Shown here in pieces: positions 11,330-21,879 of a stretch of DNA of 64,000 nucleotides. The first letter of the stretch is position 1. Every line of letters begins with the position of its first letter. The notes beneath the pieces are model-generated. The model searched no databases. It saw only the letters and a list, made by a program, of their open reading frames with translations, and had not been told where the DNA came from. A program made the translations under genes and the position numbers. The DNA is from Blasia pusilla (Eukaryota; Marchantiophyta; Marchantiopsida; Blasiales): contig CM114275.1 in assembly GCA_050084515.1 (NCBI GenBank), forward strand, positions 3,968,001 to 4,032,000. The letters run 5' to 3'.

Positions 11330-12350
11330 GATACCACACCCGGTGTATGGCAGTGTCCAGAGGAGGGTGTTAGGGTGTTAGATCTCTTAGAGGGATTAGC
11401 ACAGGATTGGCAGGGGTATTGCAGGCGGGCATCCAGGTGCATCAATACCTTTATATGGAGAGAGATGAGACCGCGCGGTGAGTATCATTACGTCACGTAG
11501 CGAGATTGGTCTAGAGATATCAGGATTTTTTTCCGGTATTTGTAGTACGGGGATATTAGCATACACTACCCGCCGACATCTCTTTGGTGGGGGCGCAGGA
11601 TCTGGATAGAGTTGGCACCATTCATTTGGTGATTGCTAGATGGCCATGTCAGGGTCATCCATCAGTTGGCCGAGGGTTTGGATTGCACGATCCGAGGTCA
11701 TGGATGTTTAGGGAGATGCTGCGAGTAGTATGGCATTTGTAGGAAAGTCAGACATGTTCTCCGGTGTACATTTTGGATAATGTGCCATTTTTGGGAGACA
11801 CTCGTGCACGTGTGATGACAAGTGTGCATCAGGTGAGGTCCTGGTTGGGACCTGCTGTGTTGTTAGATGCAGCGAGATTTGGATCACTCGCCCATCGTCC
11901 ACGACCGTGGTGGACAAACCTGATACCATCAGAGGTACTGAGTCAAGCATACGATGGAGTCAAGAGAGCACCACATCTCACAATGGATGATATTTTGGGC
12001 TCAGGGCGTCGATCTCATATGGTGATGCGGGATGATAGACCACTGTTGGCGATGGCCAATAGGATTGGGGAGTTGAGGGCAGCCTTACCTAAGTTTGTGA
12101 GCTTCCCAACATCCCATGCCTTTCGTCAGGGAGGGCCAGACATGATTTGGGATGAGGTGACCCAAGCATTGGAGAAGCCTACAGCAGATGAGGGCAAGCG
12201 CGCCATGGGGTTTGCTACGGGTACTACGGCGGTGCCAAGTATGAGTGAGGCATCCCGGAGATAGGTTTTGGGGCAGGCAATGGACCTCAACTGTCTCACA
12301 TGGATAGTCAGCCTAGGTATGGCTGAGCAAAGACGGATGCGAGTGTCATC
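11330..12350 (+). pseudogene. C5-cytosine DNA methyltransferase domain inside the gypsy polyprotein (broken)
   Basis: Motifs appear in canonical order. VLDLLEGLA (11375-11401) is the SAM-binding motif I. WPCQGH (11641-11658) is motif IV with the catalytic Cys. ILDNVPFLGD (D-N-V at 11776-11784) is motif VI, with Asp for the usual Glu. VRSWLGPAVLLDAARFGS and RPRPWWTNL fit motif VIII and what follows. A KRAMGFATG segment and LGQAMDLNCLTW (from 12268) fit the C-terminal motifs IX-X that close the SAM pocket. One frameshift separates motif I from motif IV, and stops occur at several points. The first half (11500-11640) is the least readable. The enzyme type would transfer a methyl group from SAM to cytosine C5. 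DNMT3-like spacing is suggested by the short C-terminal part, but subfamily placement needs a tree. Copy B keeps the last third of the same domain. Confidence 0.85.
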
Positions 12351-12659
12351 CATGCCGTCACGTCCACGAGTTGGACCATTTCCCATAGGGTCTGTACAAG
12401 CATTGGTTGGGGGCGGGACGAGGAGAGATAGGCACCCATGGACTTCCTGGGACGTTGTTCGAGCAAAGAGTGTGAAGGCGGCTCGAGCAATACATGTTCA
12501 TTTTTTGGATGTGGAGCATGAGGTAGGAGGTAGAGTGGAGTGGCTGTTGTGGAGGTGGCTAGGGTTGCTACATAGCAACCAAAATCGAAGGTTGCGTCCT
12601 CTCCGAGTGAGGTCACGATGGAGACTTGGGAGCTTAAGATAGATCTCAAGTTGAGAGGA

Positions 12660-13640
12660 GGAGAGCGACGGTGAGTTCATAGGTTTTGAGAGGGCATGTC
12701 AGTTGTTTTGCCTTCAGTATGAGAGACTTGGGTACGTTGAAGGGTCCCGGGATACGGATACGCCAATCTTCGTCGACCCTACAGGTATTCTGATATGGAG
12801 CGAGCCTTGATTCAGAGCAAGAGTCAAGACTTTTTGGAGGCATGACTTGTGGAGTTATCAAATGGGGAGTATGCATCTGCCATAGTCATGCCGGCGAAGA
12901 AGGATATGTATGGCAATTGGATAGATAGGCGGATGTGTGGAGATTACCGTCCTATCAACCGACAGACAAGGTCAGATTGATACGCCATGCCTACTCCTGA
13001 GAAGATCTTTGATGTGGTAGAGCATGCAAAGATCTTAAGTACTTTAGATCTCTGTGCTGGCTATCATCAACTTCCTATCTGGTTGGAGGACAAGGAGAAG
13101 ACAACATTCTGGCGGATAGATTGGTTTGGGAGAGATTTCTTGTATGTGTGGCGGTTCTTACCATTTGGGTTGAAGAACGCGCCTGCTGCGGAGTTTCAGA
13201 GACTGATGGGTAGGATTCTGGCTAGCTTGGATTTTGTACAATGTTACATAGATGATATTCTTATCTTCAGTTCCACGGTTTAGGAGCATGAGCGACACCT
13301 GGAGGGGGTATTTCGGTGATTGTAGTTACATGGACAGAAGTTACATCCAGGCAAGTGCAAATTCTTTTAGGAGCAGATTGAGTACTTGGGACACACCATA
13401 TACCCGAGTGGGTTAGGAGTTCAGCAGACAAAGGTGGAGGCTATTGCACAGATTCCATGCCCTTCAGATGTGAGTCGAGTGCGAGTGTTTCTTAGACTGG
13501 CAAACTTCTATCGACGGTATGTCAAGGGTTTTAGTGCGATCGCAAAATCTTTGACCTTGTTGACAAGACTTGATCAGGTTTGGTTGTGGGGAGATGATCA
13601 GGAGCAAGCATTTCATGAGCTCAAGGACAGGTTGACATCC
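12660..13640 (+). pseudogene. Ty3/gypsy reverse transcriptase domain
   Basis: The readable series is SYRYSDMERALIQ-like start, NGEYASAIVMPAKKD, RRMCGDYRPINRQT, LSTLDLCAGYHQLPI, FLPFGLKNAP, then the catalytic CYIDDILIF (Y-I-D-D at 13245-13256), EYLGHTIYPSGLGVQQ and ANFYRRYVKGFS. All are hallmark gypsy RT blocks. In-frame stops occur near 12978, 13280, 13317 and 13370, and the frame is otherwise mostly conserved. It would copy element RNA into DNA. Confidence 0.93.
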
Positions 13641-14040
13641 TGACCCATTTTACAGAGACTGGTTAGGGGTCGGCCATTCCAGTTACATACGGATTGGAGC
13701 ATGTTGGGTCTAGGAGTAGTGCTTACTCAGAGGGATGACGAGGAAAGGAAGTTTGTTGTGGCTTATGCGAGCCGATCAAATAGCATTGCAAAGGCAAAGT
13801 AAAACTCTTACGAGTGAGAGTGCTTGGCTGCACTGTGGGCCGTGGCCCATTTCATGTGCTATTCATTCGGCAACCCTTTCACACTTATCACTCATCATCA
13901 ACCGTTGAGGTGGTTGATGGAGTCCGACAAGCTTACGGGAAAGCTTGCCATGTCGGCTCTATGAATATAGGAGTATGAGTTTGAGGTGGTTCATAGGCCA
14001 GGCCAGCTGAACCAAGATGTGGATGGGTTGAGTCGTAACC
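13641..14040 (+). pseudogene. Ty3/gypsy RNase H domain
   Basis: Continues in the RT frame. RPFQLHTDWSMLGLGVVLTQ carries the first catalytic Asp. KFVVAYASRSN, ECLAALWAVAHF (Glu) and EYEFEVVHRPGQLNQDVDGLSR (final Asp) follow. Stops interrupt it, one of them TAG where copy B has CAG (before EYEFEVVH). It would degrade the RNA strand of the RNA:DNA hybrid. Confidence 0.9.
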
Positions 14041-14059
14041 CATGTTTGAGTCTGAGAGA

Positions 14060-15480
14060 CGACACAGAAGCTCAATGGCACGGAGAGAGCGATGAGGAGA
14101 TGGTGCATGGTTGGCATGCATCTGCCTATCTTTGTTGGTTGACTATGGTAGGTCAGTCGCAGGTGATGACTCTAGTGGTGGGGTTGGATGATGAGTCTTT
14201 GGATCCGGAGGTCAGTGAGGAGGCGATAGGTGGTTGTGATATCCATGACAATGTGGAGGTTGTGGAGTTCTTGCGCACTGGCATCATAGCGAGCACAATG
14301 AGTGCTAGAGAGCGGGATCGGATCCTACAGAGAGCTAAGAGGTTTAGGTGGGAGGGGACTCATATTTTGCGGGTATGGGGAGATGGTAGGATACGATTGG
14401 TACCTCATCCTTCCCAGCAAGCACGTGTAGTGCGACATGCCTATGAGGAGTTGGGGCATTTTGGAGTAAAGCGTACTTACAGCTTACTCCACGTTCAATA
14501 TTGGTGGCGCGGCATGCATACTCGGGTACAACAGTTTGTGGCCAGATGTATGATATGTGACAGAGTGCGAGCATCCTTCAATGCTCCTACTCCACAGTTA
14601 CATCCTTTGCCGATTATGGGTTTAGGTTATCGATGGAGTTTAGACTTTGCGGGACCTTTGCCATTGATGGGGCGTCATCACATGTACGTGTTGGTCATGG
14701 TGGAGCATTTCTCCAAGTGGATAGAGTTGGTGGCACTACCGGACAAGGCGAGCAAGGGAATAGCTTATGCATTTCTAGATCGTGTGCTTAGTCACTTTGG
14801 TGCCCCGGCGGAGGTGTTGACTGACTAGGGTACCAAGTTCAGGGGAGAGTTTCAAGCCTTGTGTGATCATGCGTTGATAGATCACCGCACCACGTCCAGA
14901 GATCATCCTGAGGCAGATGGGTTGGCGGAGAGAGTAGAACAGACGGTAAAGAGAGGATTGCGCAAATATGGCTTGCAGCGGGGATAGTTGAGGGAGTGGG
15001 ACCTACATTTGCCATGGTTGGCTATGGGTTATGGCTTAAGTTGGTAGGCATCCTTGGCGTCATTTTTATTGTAGTTTTTGCTCTTTGGGAGAGAGCCAGA
15101 TTTACCTATAGCTATTTGACGTGACATGGCGAAGGTGTTAGATCTTGATGATCTAGATGTGTGGGTACAAGCGTGTTCACAGAGGGCGGATATTTTTCTT
15201 AGAGTTATGCCTATGGCCTTTGAGAACTTAGCTATTCCTCAACATAGAGATACATTGAGGTATGCGACCATTCGTGGAGGAGGTTATCCTCTAGGGATTA
15301 GGAGGTTTCATCTTGGAGATTACGTGTATTTACAGCATGCGGCATCCACGACGCTAGATGTCATTGCAAGGCGCACAATCCTACGTGTGCGCGAGGTATT
15401 ACCGACCAGAGTCCTCATGTTGGACGGACGGGATGGTATGTTTTGGAAGGATCATGTGCGCAATTGTGCGTCATGTCATC
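14060..15480 (+). pseudogene. Ty3/gypsy integrase
   Basis: A mostly open frame holds the zinc-binding HHCC module (HAYEELGHFG followed by CMIC at about 14545-14560). It then holds the catalytic core: first Asp in WSLDFAGPLP, second Asp in EVLTD just before a TAG stop at 14827, and the Glu in DGLAERVEQ about 35 codons later. The C-terminal region (RRFHLGDYVYLQHAA to FWKDHVRNCA) resembles the integrase C-terminal beta domain. It leads directly into the PHD finger instead of a chromodomain. Confidence 0.9.
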
Positions 15481-15539
15481 TTCCGAACATGGACGGGATA
15501 GTGGATCTGAGCTTGGTAGTGGTACTTGTAGGCTTGAGG

Positions 15540-15673
15540 TGTATGTTGTGCGGATCTACGAGGGGTGCAGACATCATGTTGGTACGTGATGGTTGTTCTC
15601 AAGGGTGGCATATGTCATGTCTGACCTCCCTCTTGATGTAGTTCCCACGGGACGATGGATATGTCCGAGATGT
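15540..15673 (+). pseudogene. PHD finger at the integrase C-terminus
   Basis: LRCMLCGSTRGADIM, DGCSQGWHMSCL and, after a one-base frame slip, VPTGRWICPRCV give the Cys4-His-Cys3 spacing of a PHD finger (CxxC ... [C]DxC xxxWH xxC ... WxCxxC). It ends at a TAG at 15677-15679. The third Cys is Arg here (LVRDGC for the usual LLCDxC). The Cys-to-Cys span is 134 nt against 135 nt in copy B, so one base was lost. PHD fingers bind histone H3 tails, often by their K4 methylation state. In an integrase tail it would plausibly steer integration, as chromodomains do in chromoviruses. Confidence 0.8.
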
Positions 15674-15679
15674 GTATAG

Positions 15680-15851
15680 GGTAGTAGGTCATGTCAGAGA
15701 GATGTGATATTTTCTATCTGGAGTTGGGGAAATCCAACTGCTAGCTAGGGGGTCGGTTGTGTGATCTCTATGTATATGTATAAGTTGATTTATGTACATT
15801 TGTGGATCTACCCGTGTATGTATGTTGTGTAGCGATATGTATGCACACAAC
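15680..15851 (+). mobile_element. 3' non-coding end of gypsy copy A (polypurine tract and probable LTR remnant)
   Basis: CTATCTGGAGTTGGGGAAAT and CTAGCTAGGGGGTCG resemble the polypurine-tract zone of copy B (CTATCTGGAGGGATC ... AACTAAGGGGTTG). After the tract comes TGTGTGATCTC and, about 90 bp later, GTAGCGATATGTATGCACAC-AACA, giving TG...CA-like ends. If this is an LTR it is very short; no matching 5' copy was seen. Confidence 0.4.
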
Positions 15852-18800
15852 AGATCCATCAAGATAGGTGTATCTCCTTGGAGAAATCTTGAAGCCATAA
15901 TCGGAACTACCAACGGCCAACTCCCCAAAAAGGCTGCGGGAGCAGATGCAATTGTATTTGATGATGGTTTCTTGATTTGTAAATAGTTTGATCTATGGAA
16001 AAAAATACATTTCTCATACTACAACGGACAACAATCTCAAGGATTTTGTTAAGAATAGATCTCAGATCAAAAAAATCACGGTAGAGTTGGCATTTTTCTT
16101 TTCCTCCATATTCACATCCCCAAATCATTCCCAATGCCCATAAATTCTTGGTTGACATGACCACATGTCATAATCCTTGCATGATTAACATGCACGCTAC
16201 TATCTCTTAAAATTATTGCATTGGAATTATGTTTTATTAGGGTTGCAATTCATTCATGCAACAACACATAGTTCCTTGTTTCTTGATTTTCTTATTTCAT
16301 ACATTACCTGTGATGCCATGTATTCTCTTATCTCTTATACGTACTATGCGATATGCTCCTGCTATGCACGACAAAAAAGATAGAGTGGAGTCTTAAATGG
16401 AGGTATTCATGAATTTGAGTGGAAGCGGTTGAGTGGCCTCTTAAAATTTTAACTCCCAAAATCAATGGGACGCAGAGCTTGACTAGTGTGAATGTCACTC
16501 AGACCGTTTGGACCGTAAATGAATCTTTTATTTATTTATTTTATCTCTATTGACTATTTTTCAAAAGAGATAAAAAAAAAAGACTCCAAGAATTTTCTCC
16601 AAAGGCCATCCTTTACAAGAGTCTAACTACTCACTCTCTTGCATGATTTCCCATGCCTCTGCGTCAAAACTTTTAAATTCCTCCTCAATTCAACACCAAG
16701 AATATGATTTGTGCTTCACTTATAGTCTTTGTATGTTAGCCACCCATCAACAACTTCAACATTATGGAACTAAGGTTCAACCTACACCCACTCTCCCTTA
16801 CCATTAGAAAATCTTTCAACCTACCTCAATACTATTACCAAGAGGCAAAACTCAGCTTGAAAGTGTTAATTAGGTTGCCCTAGAGTCTCGATTGTTCTAC
16901 TCATGCCCATATCAATGTTGTAGATGTTTTCCTTGTTTGACATCATATTGGATGTCCCCAATGCAAAAACCCAACTTCAAGCGTGCCAACACACAAGTAT
17001 GACCCTTTCTTGATTTCCCTCCACTCATGTCTCTCATTTACCCTTAAGTTTTCTTCATGTACCACTAGTCTCTATGGATATATGGCTCCTTCTTTTTTAT
17101 GCTCCTTTTACAACACTTCCACTTCCAATTTACATCTGATTTTCAATGTGTCCTTGGTGTGTGTCATGCAAGCCTTTACTACCTTCCTTCTTGTCCTGGA
17201 GCACACTATTCGAACACACCTAGCACTTGATGCTAAATTCTATCATGGCCTAAGATACTTTACTCAATTAATCTTGTCACTTGCAACCACATTTCTACTT
17301 GTCTATGTGTTTAAATGTGGCTTCATAGTTAATCCATCCCATGATTCAAATTGCTGACTCACAAAAAATGCATTATAGCTCCCAGGGTGAAAAATTTCTA
17401 TCCCATCAATTCTTACCCCATCTCACCTTGATGTTTCTCATGCGGGCTCATATTTTTGCAATTCAAGCTTAGCAATTTATGGAGACTAGCTCTTGATTGT
17501 ACTTTTCTATCCCAAAGTGGCAAAGGCTCCAACACAACAAAAAACCAAGGTTGGTCACCCCTCACTCCCTAGGTGGCATCTTGAGCACTAATGTGCCACA
17601 CCTTTTTCTAGGCCTTCGTGAACTCTAAATATCTTTAAATCCGCTCATGCTTCTCAATATGAAACAAAGGGACCATACCATGCACCACCTTTTTACTTCC
17701 ATCTAGAATTCTCTTATGAGCCCGAATGTTGGACGAACAAAGGATCACTACACGAATCTTACATGTGTACGTGATGATCAGTATACATGCAATCAAAATT
17801 TGGACCACAAGGATCTCTTCACATTGAAAATTAGATAGAACACATTGTTCTTCAATTGCATTCAATAATAACCAAGCCAAACCTATCCTTGATGTAAGGG
17901 ATTTTGATTCCAATTCATACTAGTAACACCCTTCCCTAACCTATGCTTGAAAGGCTCATATTACAACTAGGAATTCCATAGGAATTAGAATCCATGGTAG
18001 ATCCACATGATTTTGGTCGCATTGTTCATATGTAGGAATTATCCTTTTGTATGCACACCTTACTATGTGAAGATTCTCCAATGCTTACCTTGGTTGGCCT
18101 ATAAGACTTGCACACAACCCTAAACCCTCATTGTGTGCAACTGCAAATCAACATTTGTGAGTTCTAACACAAAATTCTTGTCCATGAATTCCTCTTTCGC
18201 CTCCAATCTGCTCCATTTTTTTTTGTTTTCCTCCTAACTTTCCAAGACTCCTCTCCTCACTTTGCAACTTTCTTTCCATAGTGGAGCTCACTCTAATTTT
18301 TTTTTTGGTTGGAGTTTTCTTTTCTGTTGAGGGACAAGCTGATGAGCGAAGTTCATTGTCTTCCATGTTTTCTTTCCAACATTCTTGAAATAAAGGAGGA
18401 AAAAAATCCATCCTTAAATTTTTTTTTGAAAGGAGCCAAACCCCCCTTGAAAATTTATTTCATAAACCCAAACACGAGTCTAAATGGAGGAAAAAAGAGA
18501 GGAAAAAAATTACTTTGCAAGTGCATAAACCACTTCTTTGAGAGTGTGTTTTTGCAACTATGTAGACTCGCAAGTCACATACTCTTTGCGAGCCAAATGC
18601 AAGTACCATGCATTTTTTTGAATTTTTTTGCGATTTGTTGCAAGTGTAATAAAAAGATACTTTAGAGCCGCGTTGTAGTCGCAAAGTGTTTCAAAAGCAT
18701 AGTTGTGCGACTATGTTATGACTGTCTTGCGTATGTGTTGCCACTAGTTTGTGGGTGTTGGCACTCACAAATTTTCCAAAATATAGTAGTGTTTGGACTT

Positions 18801-20590
18801 AAATAATTTCTAAGAGTTGTTCAAGAAGACCATTGAATGGAAAATCCCTGACTCCCATCACAAATGTTCTTGTTAGGTGGGGTACACGGTGTTGTGACTA
18901 TTGTGTATCATTGAACCCTAAACCTAATTCAGAATAGCGTTGTTGAGCACTACATCTCCATATCAGTGGAGCTTTCTGTGTCATGGATTGTGGAAAACCA
19001 ACATGTGCTCCATATGGTGGAGCACTAGGAGCTAGAGGTGCAAGTAGAGCGTGTGGAGAAGGTAGTGGGATGCCTCTCCTAGGCATAGGGAGGTGGTCTA
19101 CTACTAGCTCCAATTGCACGTACGGCCCTATAGGGTAATACAAGATGTGGAGGCAATGGCTCTAGGAGTAAGGCCGTTTATGGTCGATGAGGTAGCAACG
19201 ACTCCAGTTGTGGAGCAAGGGTAAACCTCATCCAACATGAACATTATTTTGAGCCAATAATGTTAGAGATGAAGAATCAATAATTTCAGAGATGAAGAAG
19301 TGCGAAAAATATGCGATCAATACATACTTGCGTGCAATGTGTGGGTGAACCAACCACCAACTTATTGTCAAGCTATCCCAAACGGAATTATGGTTGAGTT
19401 ATAGAATGGGCTAGCATTTTTTTGTAGTGCATACAAAAAATAGTTAGCAGATGTACTTTAGATCATCATTATCACAAGACAAAAATGGCGTGCGAGACAG
19501 CGCACACGCTCCACTATCGGAGGAGGAGTGGAATGCTTGGATGTTGGCGACATTAACATCCACAAACTATGATGAAGCCTCATGGTTGTCTATCTTACAC
19601 AGAGAATTAACACGAGTAAGAGACTCGTGGAGAGAGCGGATGGACCTATAATTGCTGGTGGAGGTGTGACATTCGCCTCAAGCGCTGAAGGGGACTCATT
19701 CCTTTGTTTTAGGAGGAGAGGATGCATCCTGACATGCCTTTGTAAGTATATCTTATCTCTTGGTGCTTTGGGAATGTTGGGTTGGTTAGTTTGTATTTTA
19801 GAAGACTTAATTGACTATATGGGTGTATTTTTCAATTTATGCAATTTATGAGGTATGGGGAGTTTATGACTTTAGAGATTGTGAATGATGCGCGCAGGGC
19901 GGGGTCAGAAAGACCAAAGAGGAGCTCTTCACTAATCAAGATTTCTAAGTATCAATGGTTGGTGCTTGAAACTCTAGTACTTAGGTCGTCTCTTCCATTT
20001 ATTATCTTCAATAGGGATACCAACTCGAGGTTATATGTATGGTGTAACATGACATTCCACATCCGTGTGGACCTGAAGTGGAGGAGGAGTGGCGACAGGC
20101 ATATGTGTCGATGTCACGAGGATGGGTGGGGCCTATCCATAGTAGACATTGGCACACCAAGATCCAGTGCTAGAGACCCTATTAGGGCAAATACTAGCGA
20201 TGGTGACTCCCATAAGGATGTCTTTGGATAATGGACTAACAATTCCAATGGGATCATTTGTTTATAAATGTAAGAAAAAGGCCCTTCCGACTTGTAAATT
20301 ACCAATGAAAAATACAATTTTGCAAGTGCCTTAAAACCAATGTATGAAGACTTGCAAAATAGATCATTTGTATTATTGAGATAACCAAAATAACATTATA
20401 CATTTACAACTTGTATCTCTAAAATGTGTTTTCATCTAAAATACATATTCTAGGGCTACTTGTAGAAAAGTATGGATCATTCATGATTTGAAAGGAAGGT
20501 CTCTCTCTAAGAAAGTCAATATTAATTCCAAAAAAAATGAGTTACTTCCATCAATAGGATCTCATCTTTGCTAGTTATCAAGATTAGTTG
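15852..20590. other. Intergenic DNA, no gene seen
   Basis: AT-rich, with T-runs and only short frames. The longest (16983-17357 and 18309-18665, plus strand) are hydrophobic or low-complexity and match nothing I recognise. No splice-supported gene model could be made. Confidence 0.5.
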
Positions 20591-20632
20591 GGGATCTTCT
20601 TTCACCCATGTGCACGGGTGAAAGAAGATCCC
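20591..20632. repeat. Perfect 17-bp inverted repeat with 8-nt loop
   Basis: GGGATCTTCTTTCACCC (20591-20607), loop ATGTGCAC, then GGGTGAAAGAAGATCCC (20616-20632). The arms are perfectly complementary. It is followed 90 bp later by a tandem repeat array. It could be a small foldback/MITE remnant or form an RNA hairpin if transcribed; it is too short for a typical plant pre-miRNA. Confidence 0.9.
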
Positions 20633-20720
20633 TCCTTAGATCTCCGATTCTTTCATCTTGCACGTTTCTCCATCTTAATTAAATGGAATGAAGCATTTAG
20701 AGAGGACAAGTGTCATGTAC

Positions 20721-20830
20721 AAAACCACCTAAAAGAACATGTGTCAAAACCACTTGAAAGGACATGTGTCAAAACCACCTTAAAGGACATGTGTCAAGCA
20801 TAGAAACCACCTAAAAGGACAATTGTCAAG
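20721..20830 (+). repeat. 25-bp tandem repeat (three regular units plus a diverged one)
   Basis: AAAACCACCTAAAAGAACAT-GTGTC starts at 20721, 20746 and 20771 (period 25). A diverged unit with an insertion (TCAAGCATAG) starts near 20803. The motif word is ACATGTGTCAAAACCAC. Confidence 0.85.
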
Positions 20831-21123
20831 CATATATATATTTGTTGATGCGCTCTTGTCGGCAAATAATAATATAGATTTGACCTCTTGCAAAGGTCAT
20901 TATGTAATTAAAAGCGGAGATGTGGACACGCATACGAGGAGGAAACCAAAACCATGAGCGGAGTCCCCTCCATGCTTTGGACATCATCGTATCATCTTAA
21001 AGTATGCCGGGCCGGGTGATAAATCCAGACTAACAACCTTCGTCGCTTACGCAATAAAGGCTGTGGTTGAAGTCGGATTCCAAGGAGACAATTCATTTTT
21101 AAATAAAAAAAAACACATCTTGA

Positions 21124-21196
21124 GTGGAGAGTAGGCAAAATTGGTTAGCTCGGACAATCCGCCATTGGCAGATTGCGGGTTTGAATCCCGGCCTCG
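21124..21196 (+). other. tRNA-like sequence (possible SINE head or tRNA pseudogene)
   Basis: GGTTAGCTCGG resembles an A box and GCGGGTTTGAATCCCGG an RNA polymerase III B box with a 4-bp T-arm. Spacing between them is about 35 nt. The acceptor ends (GGAG ... CTCC) pair only partly and the anticodon arm is poor. That makes a functional tRNA unlikely and a tRNA-derived SINE head possible. No poly-A or repeat copy was seen in the window. Confidence 0.3.
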
Positions 21197-21200
21197 ACTC

Positions 21201-21879
21201 CGTGCACATGGAATTATTCCTTACCAATTTTTGCATAAACCATTCCGCACTTACAACACATCCATCATCCACACGAACGGCAATCAATGCTGTCGGTTTT
21301 GGAAATATCGTCCCTCCTTGAAGCCAGGGTCCGGGGAGTTTTTTCGTGACAACCGGTACATTTCCGGTCTCTACAAAACCGAACGGCAATTTTTGAAGAT
21401 TTCGTCATTCCAGCCGGCTAAACAGATACGAATACAAAGGACACCCTCCCTGAACTCTCGGTTGTTTGCCGGTAAACGACAAACTGAATTGGAAATTCTC
21501 AAATTCTTCCGGCCAGCTCAACACGTAACCCCGGTTCTCCCCGGACATCGCTTGAAGCATAGGGGCAACATGTCTTCAACGACTCTTCATCATGACATCT
21601 TTAGAAGGTTACTCATGCATTTATTAACACAAACTCTTGAAATATGAATCGTGGAACGTCTCGGGACAGAAGATATGGTGCGGCGGTACTTCGCAATTAA
21701 CTCGAAGAAAAACTGTTCCTCAATTTTCTACGAAAGCCAGAGGAGTCGATTCTCACTCTTCGGTCCACTGGCCTCGAAGTTCGTTCACTCTCTCATCATA
21801 ATGTTGCAGAGCAGCGTGTTTGAACCCCAAAAATCTTTCCAGAAAGCATCCGTTTGTCAGAACCCCACAGCTTCAGGTT
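21201..21879. other. GLYK downstream region
   Basis: Lies 3' of GLYK (minus strand), so it probably contains its 3' UTR near 21600-21879. A 168-codon plus-strand frame (21141-21647) is open but shows no recognisable domain and overlaps the tRNA-like sequence. I treat it as chance. Confidence 0.4.

Larger units (their letters stand above)
8520..15851 (+). mobile_element. Ty3/gypsy retrotransposon copy A encoding a cytosine methyltransferase and a PHD finger
   Basis: A degenerate polyprotein can be followed on the plus strand in the order gag, zinc knuckles, aspartic protease (DSGA), C5-cytosine methyltransferase, reverse transcriptase (YIDD), RNase H, integrase (HHCC, D-D-E) and PHD finger. 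The RT-RNase H-integrase order defines Ty3/gypsy. The methyltransferase between protease and RT is foreign to normal gypsy elements. The reading frame is broken by many stops and several frameshifts, so this copy cannot be active. The 3' end near 15851 (GTAGCGATATGTATGCACAC) matches the 3' end of copy B at about 28560-28590 in reverse. The 5' boundary is not defined. Confidence 0.88.

Noticed and set aside
16983-17357. 124-codon hydrophobic frame that could pass for a membrane protein
   Set aside because: Hydrophobicity follows from T-rich DNA; no conserved motif and no neighbouring exons.
20721-20830. CRISPR-like short regular repeats
   Set aside because: Units are directly adjacent without spacers, and the host is eukaryotic; simple tandem repeat.
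21141-21647. 168-codon plus-strand frame
   Set aside because: Overlaps the tRNA-like sequence and the GLYK downstream region; no domain, biased composition or splice support.
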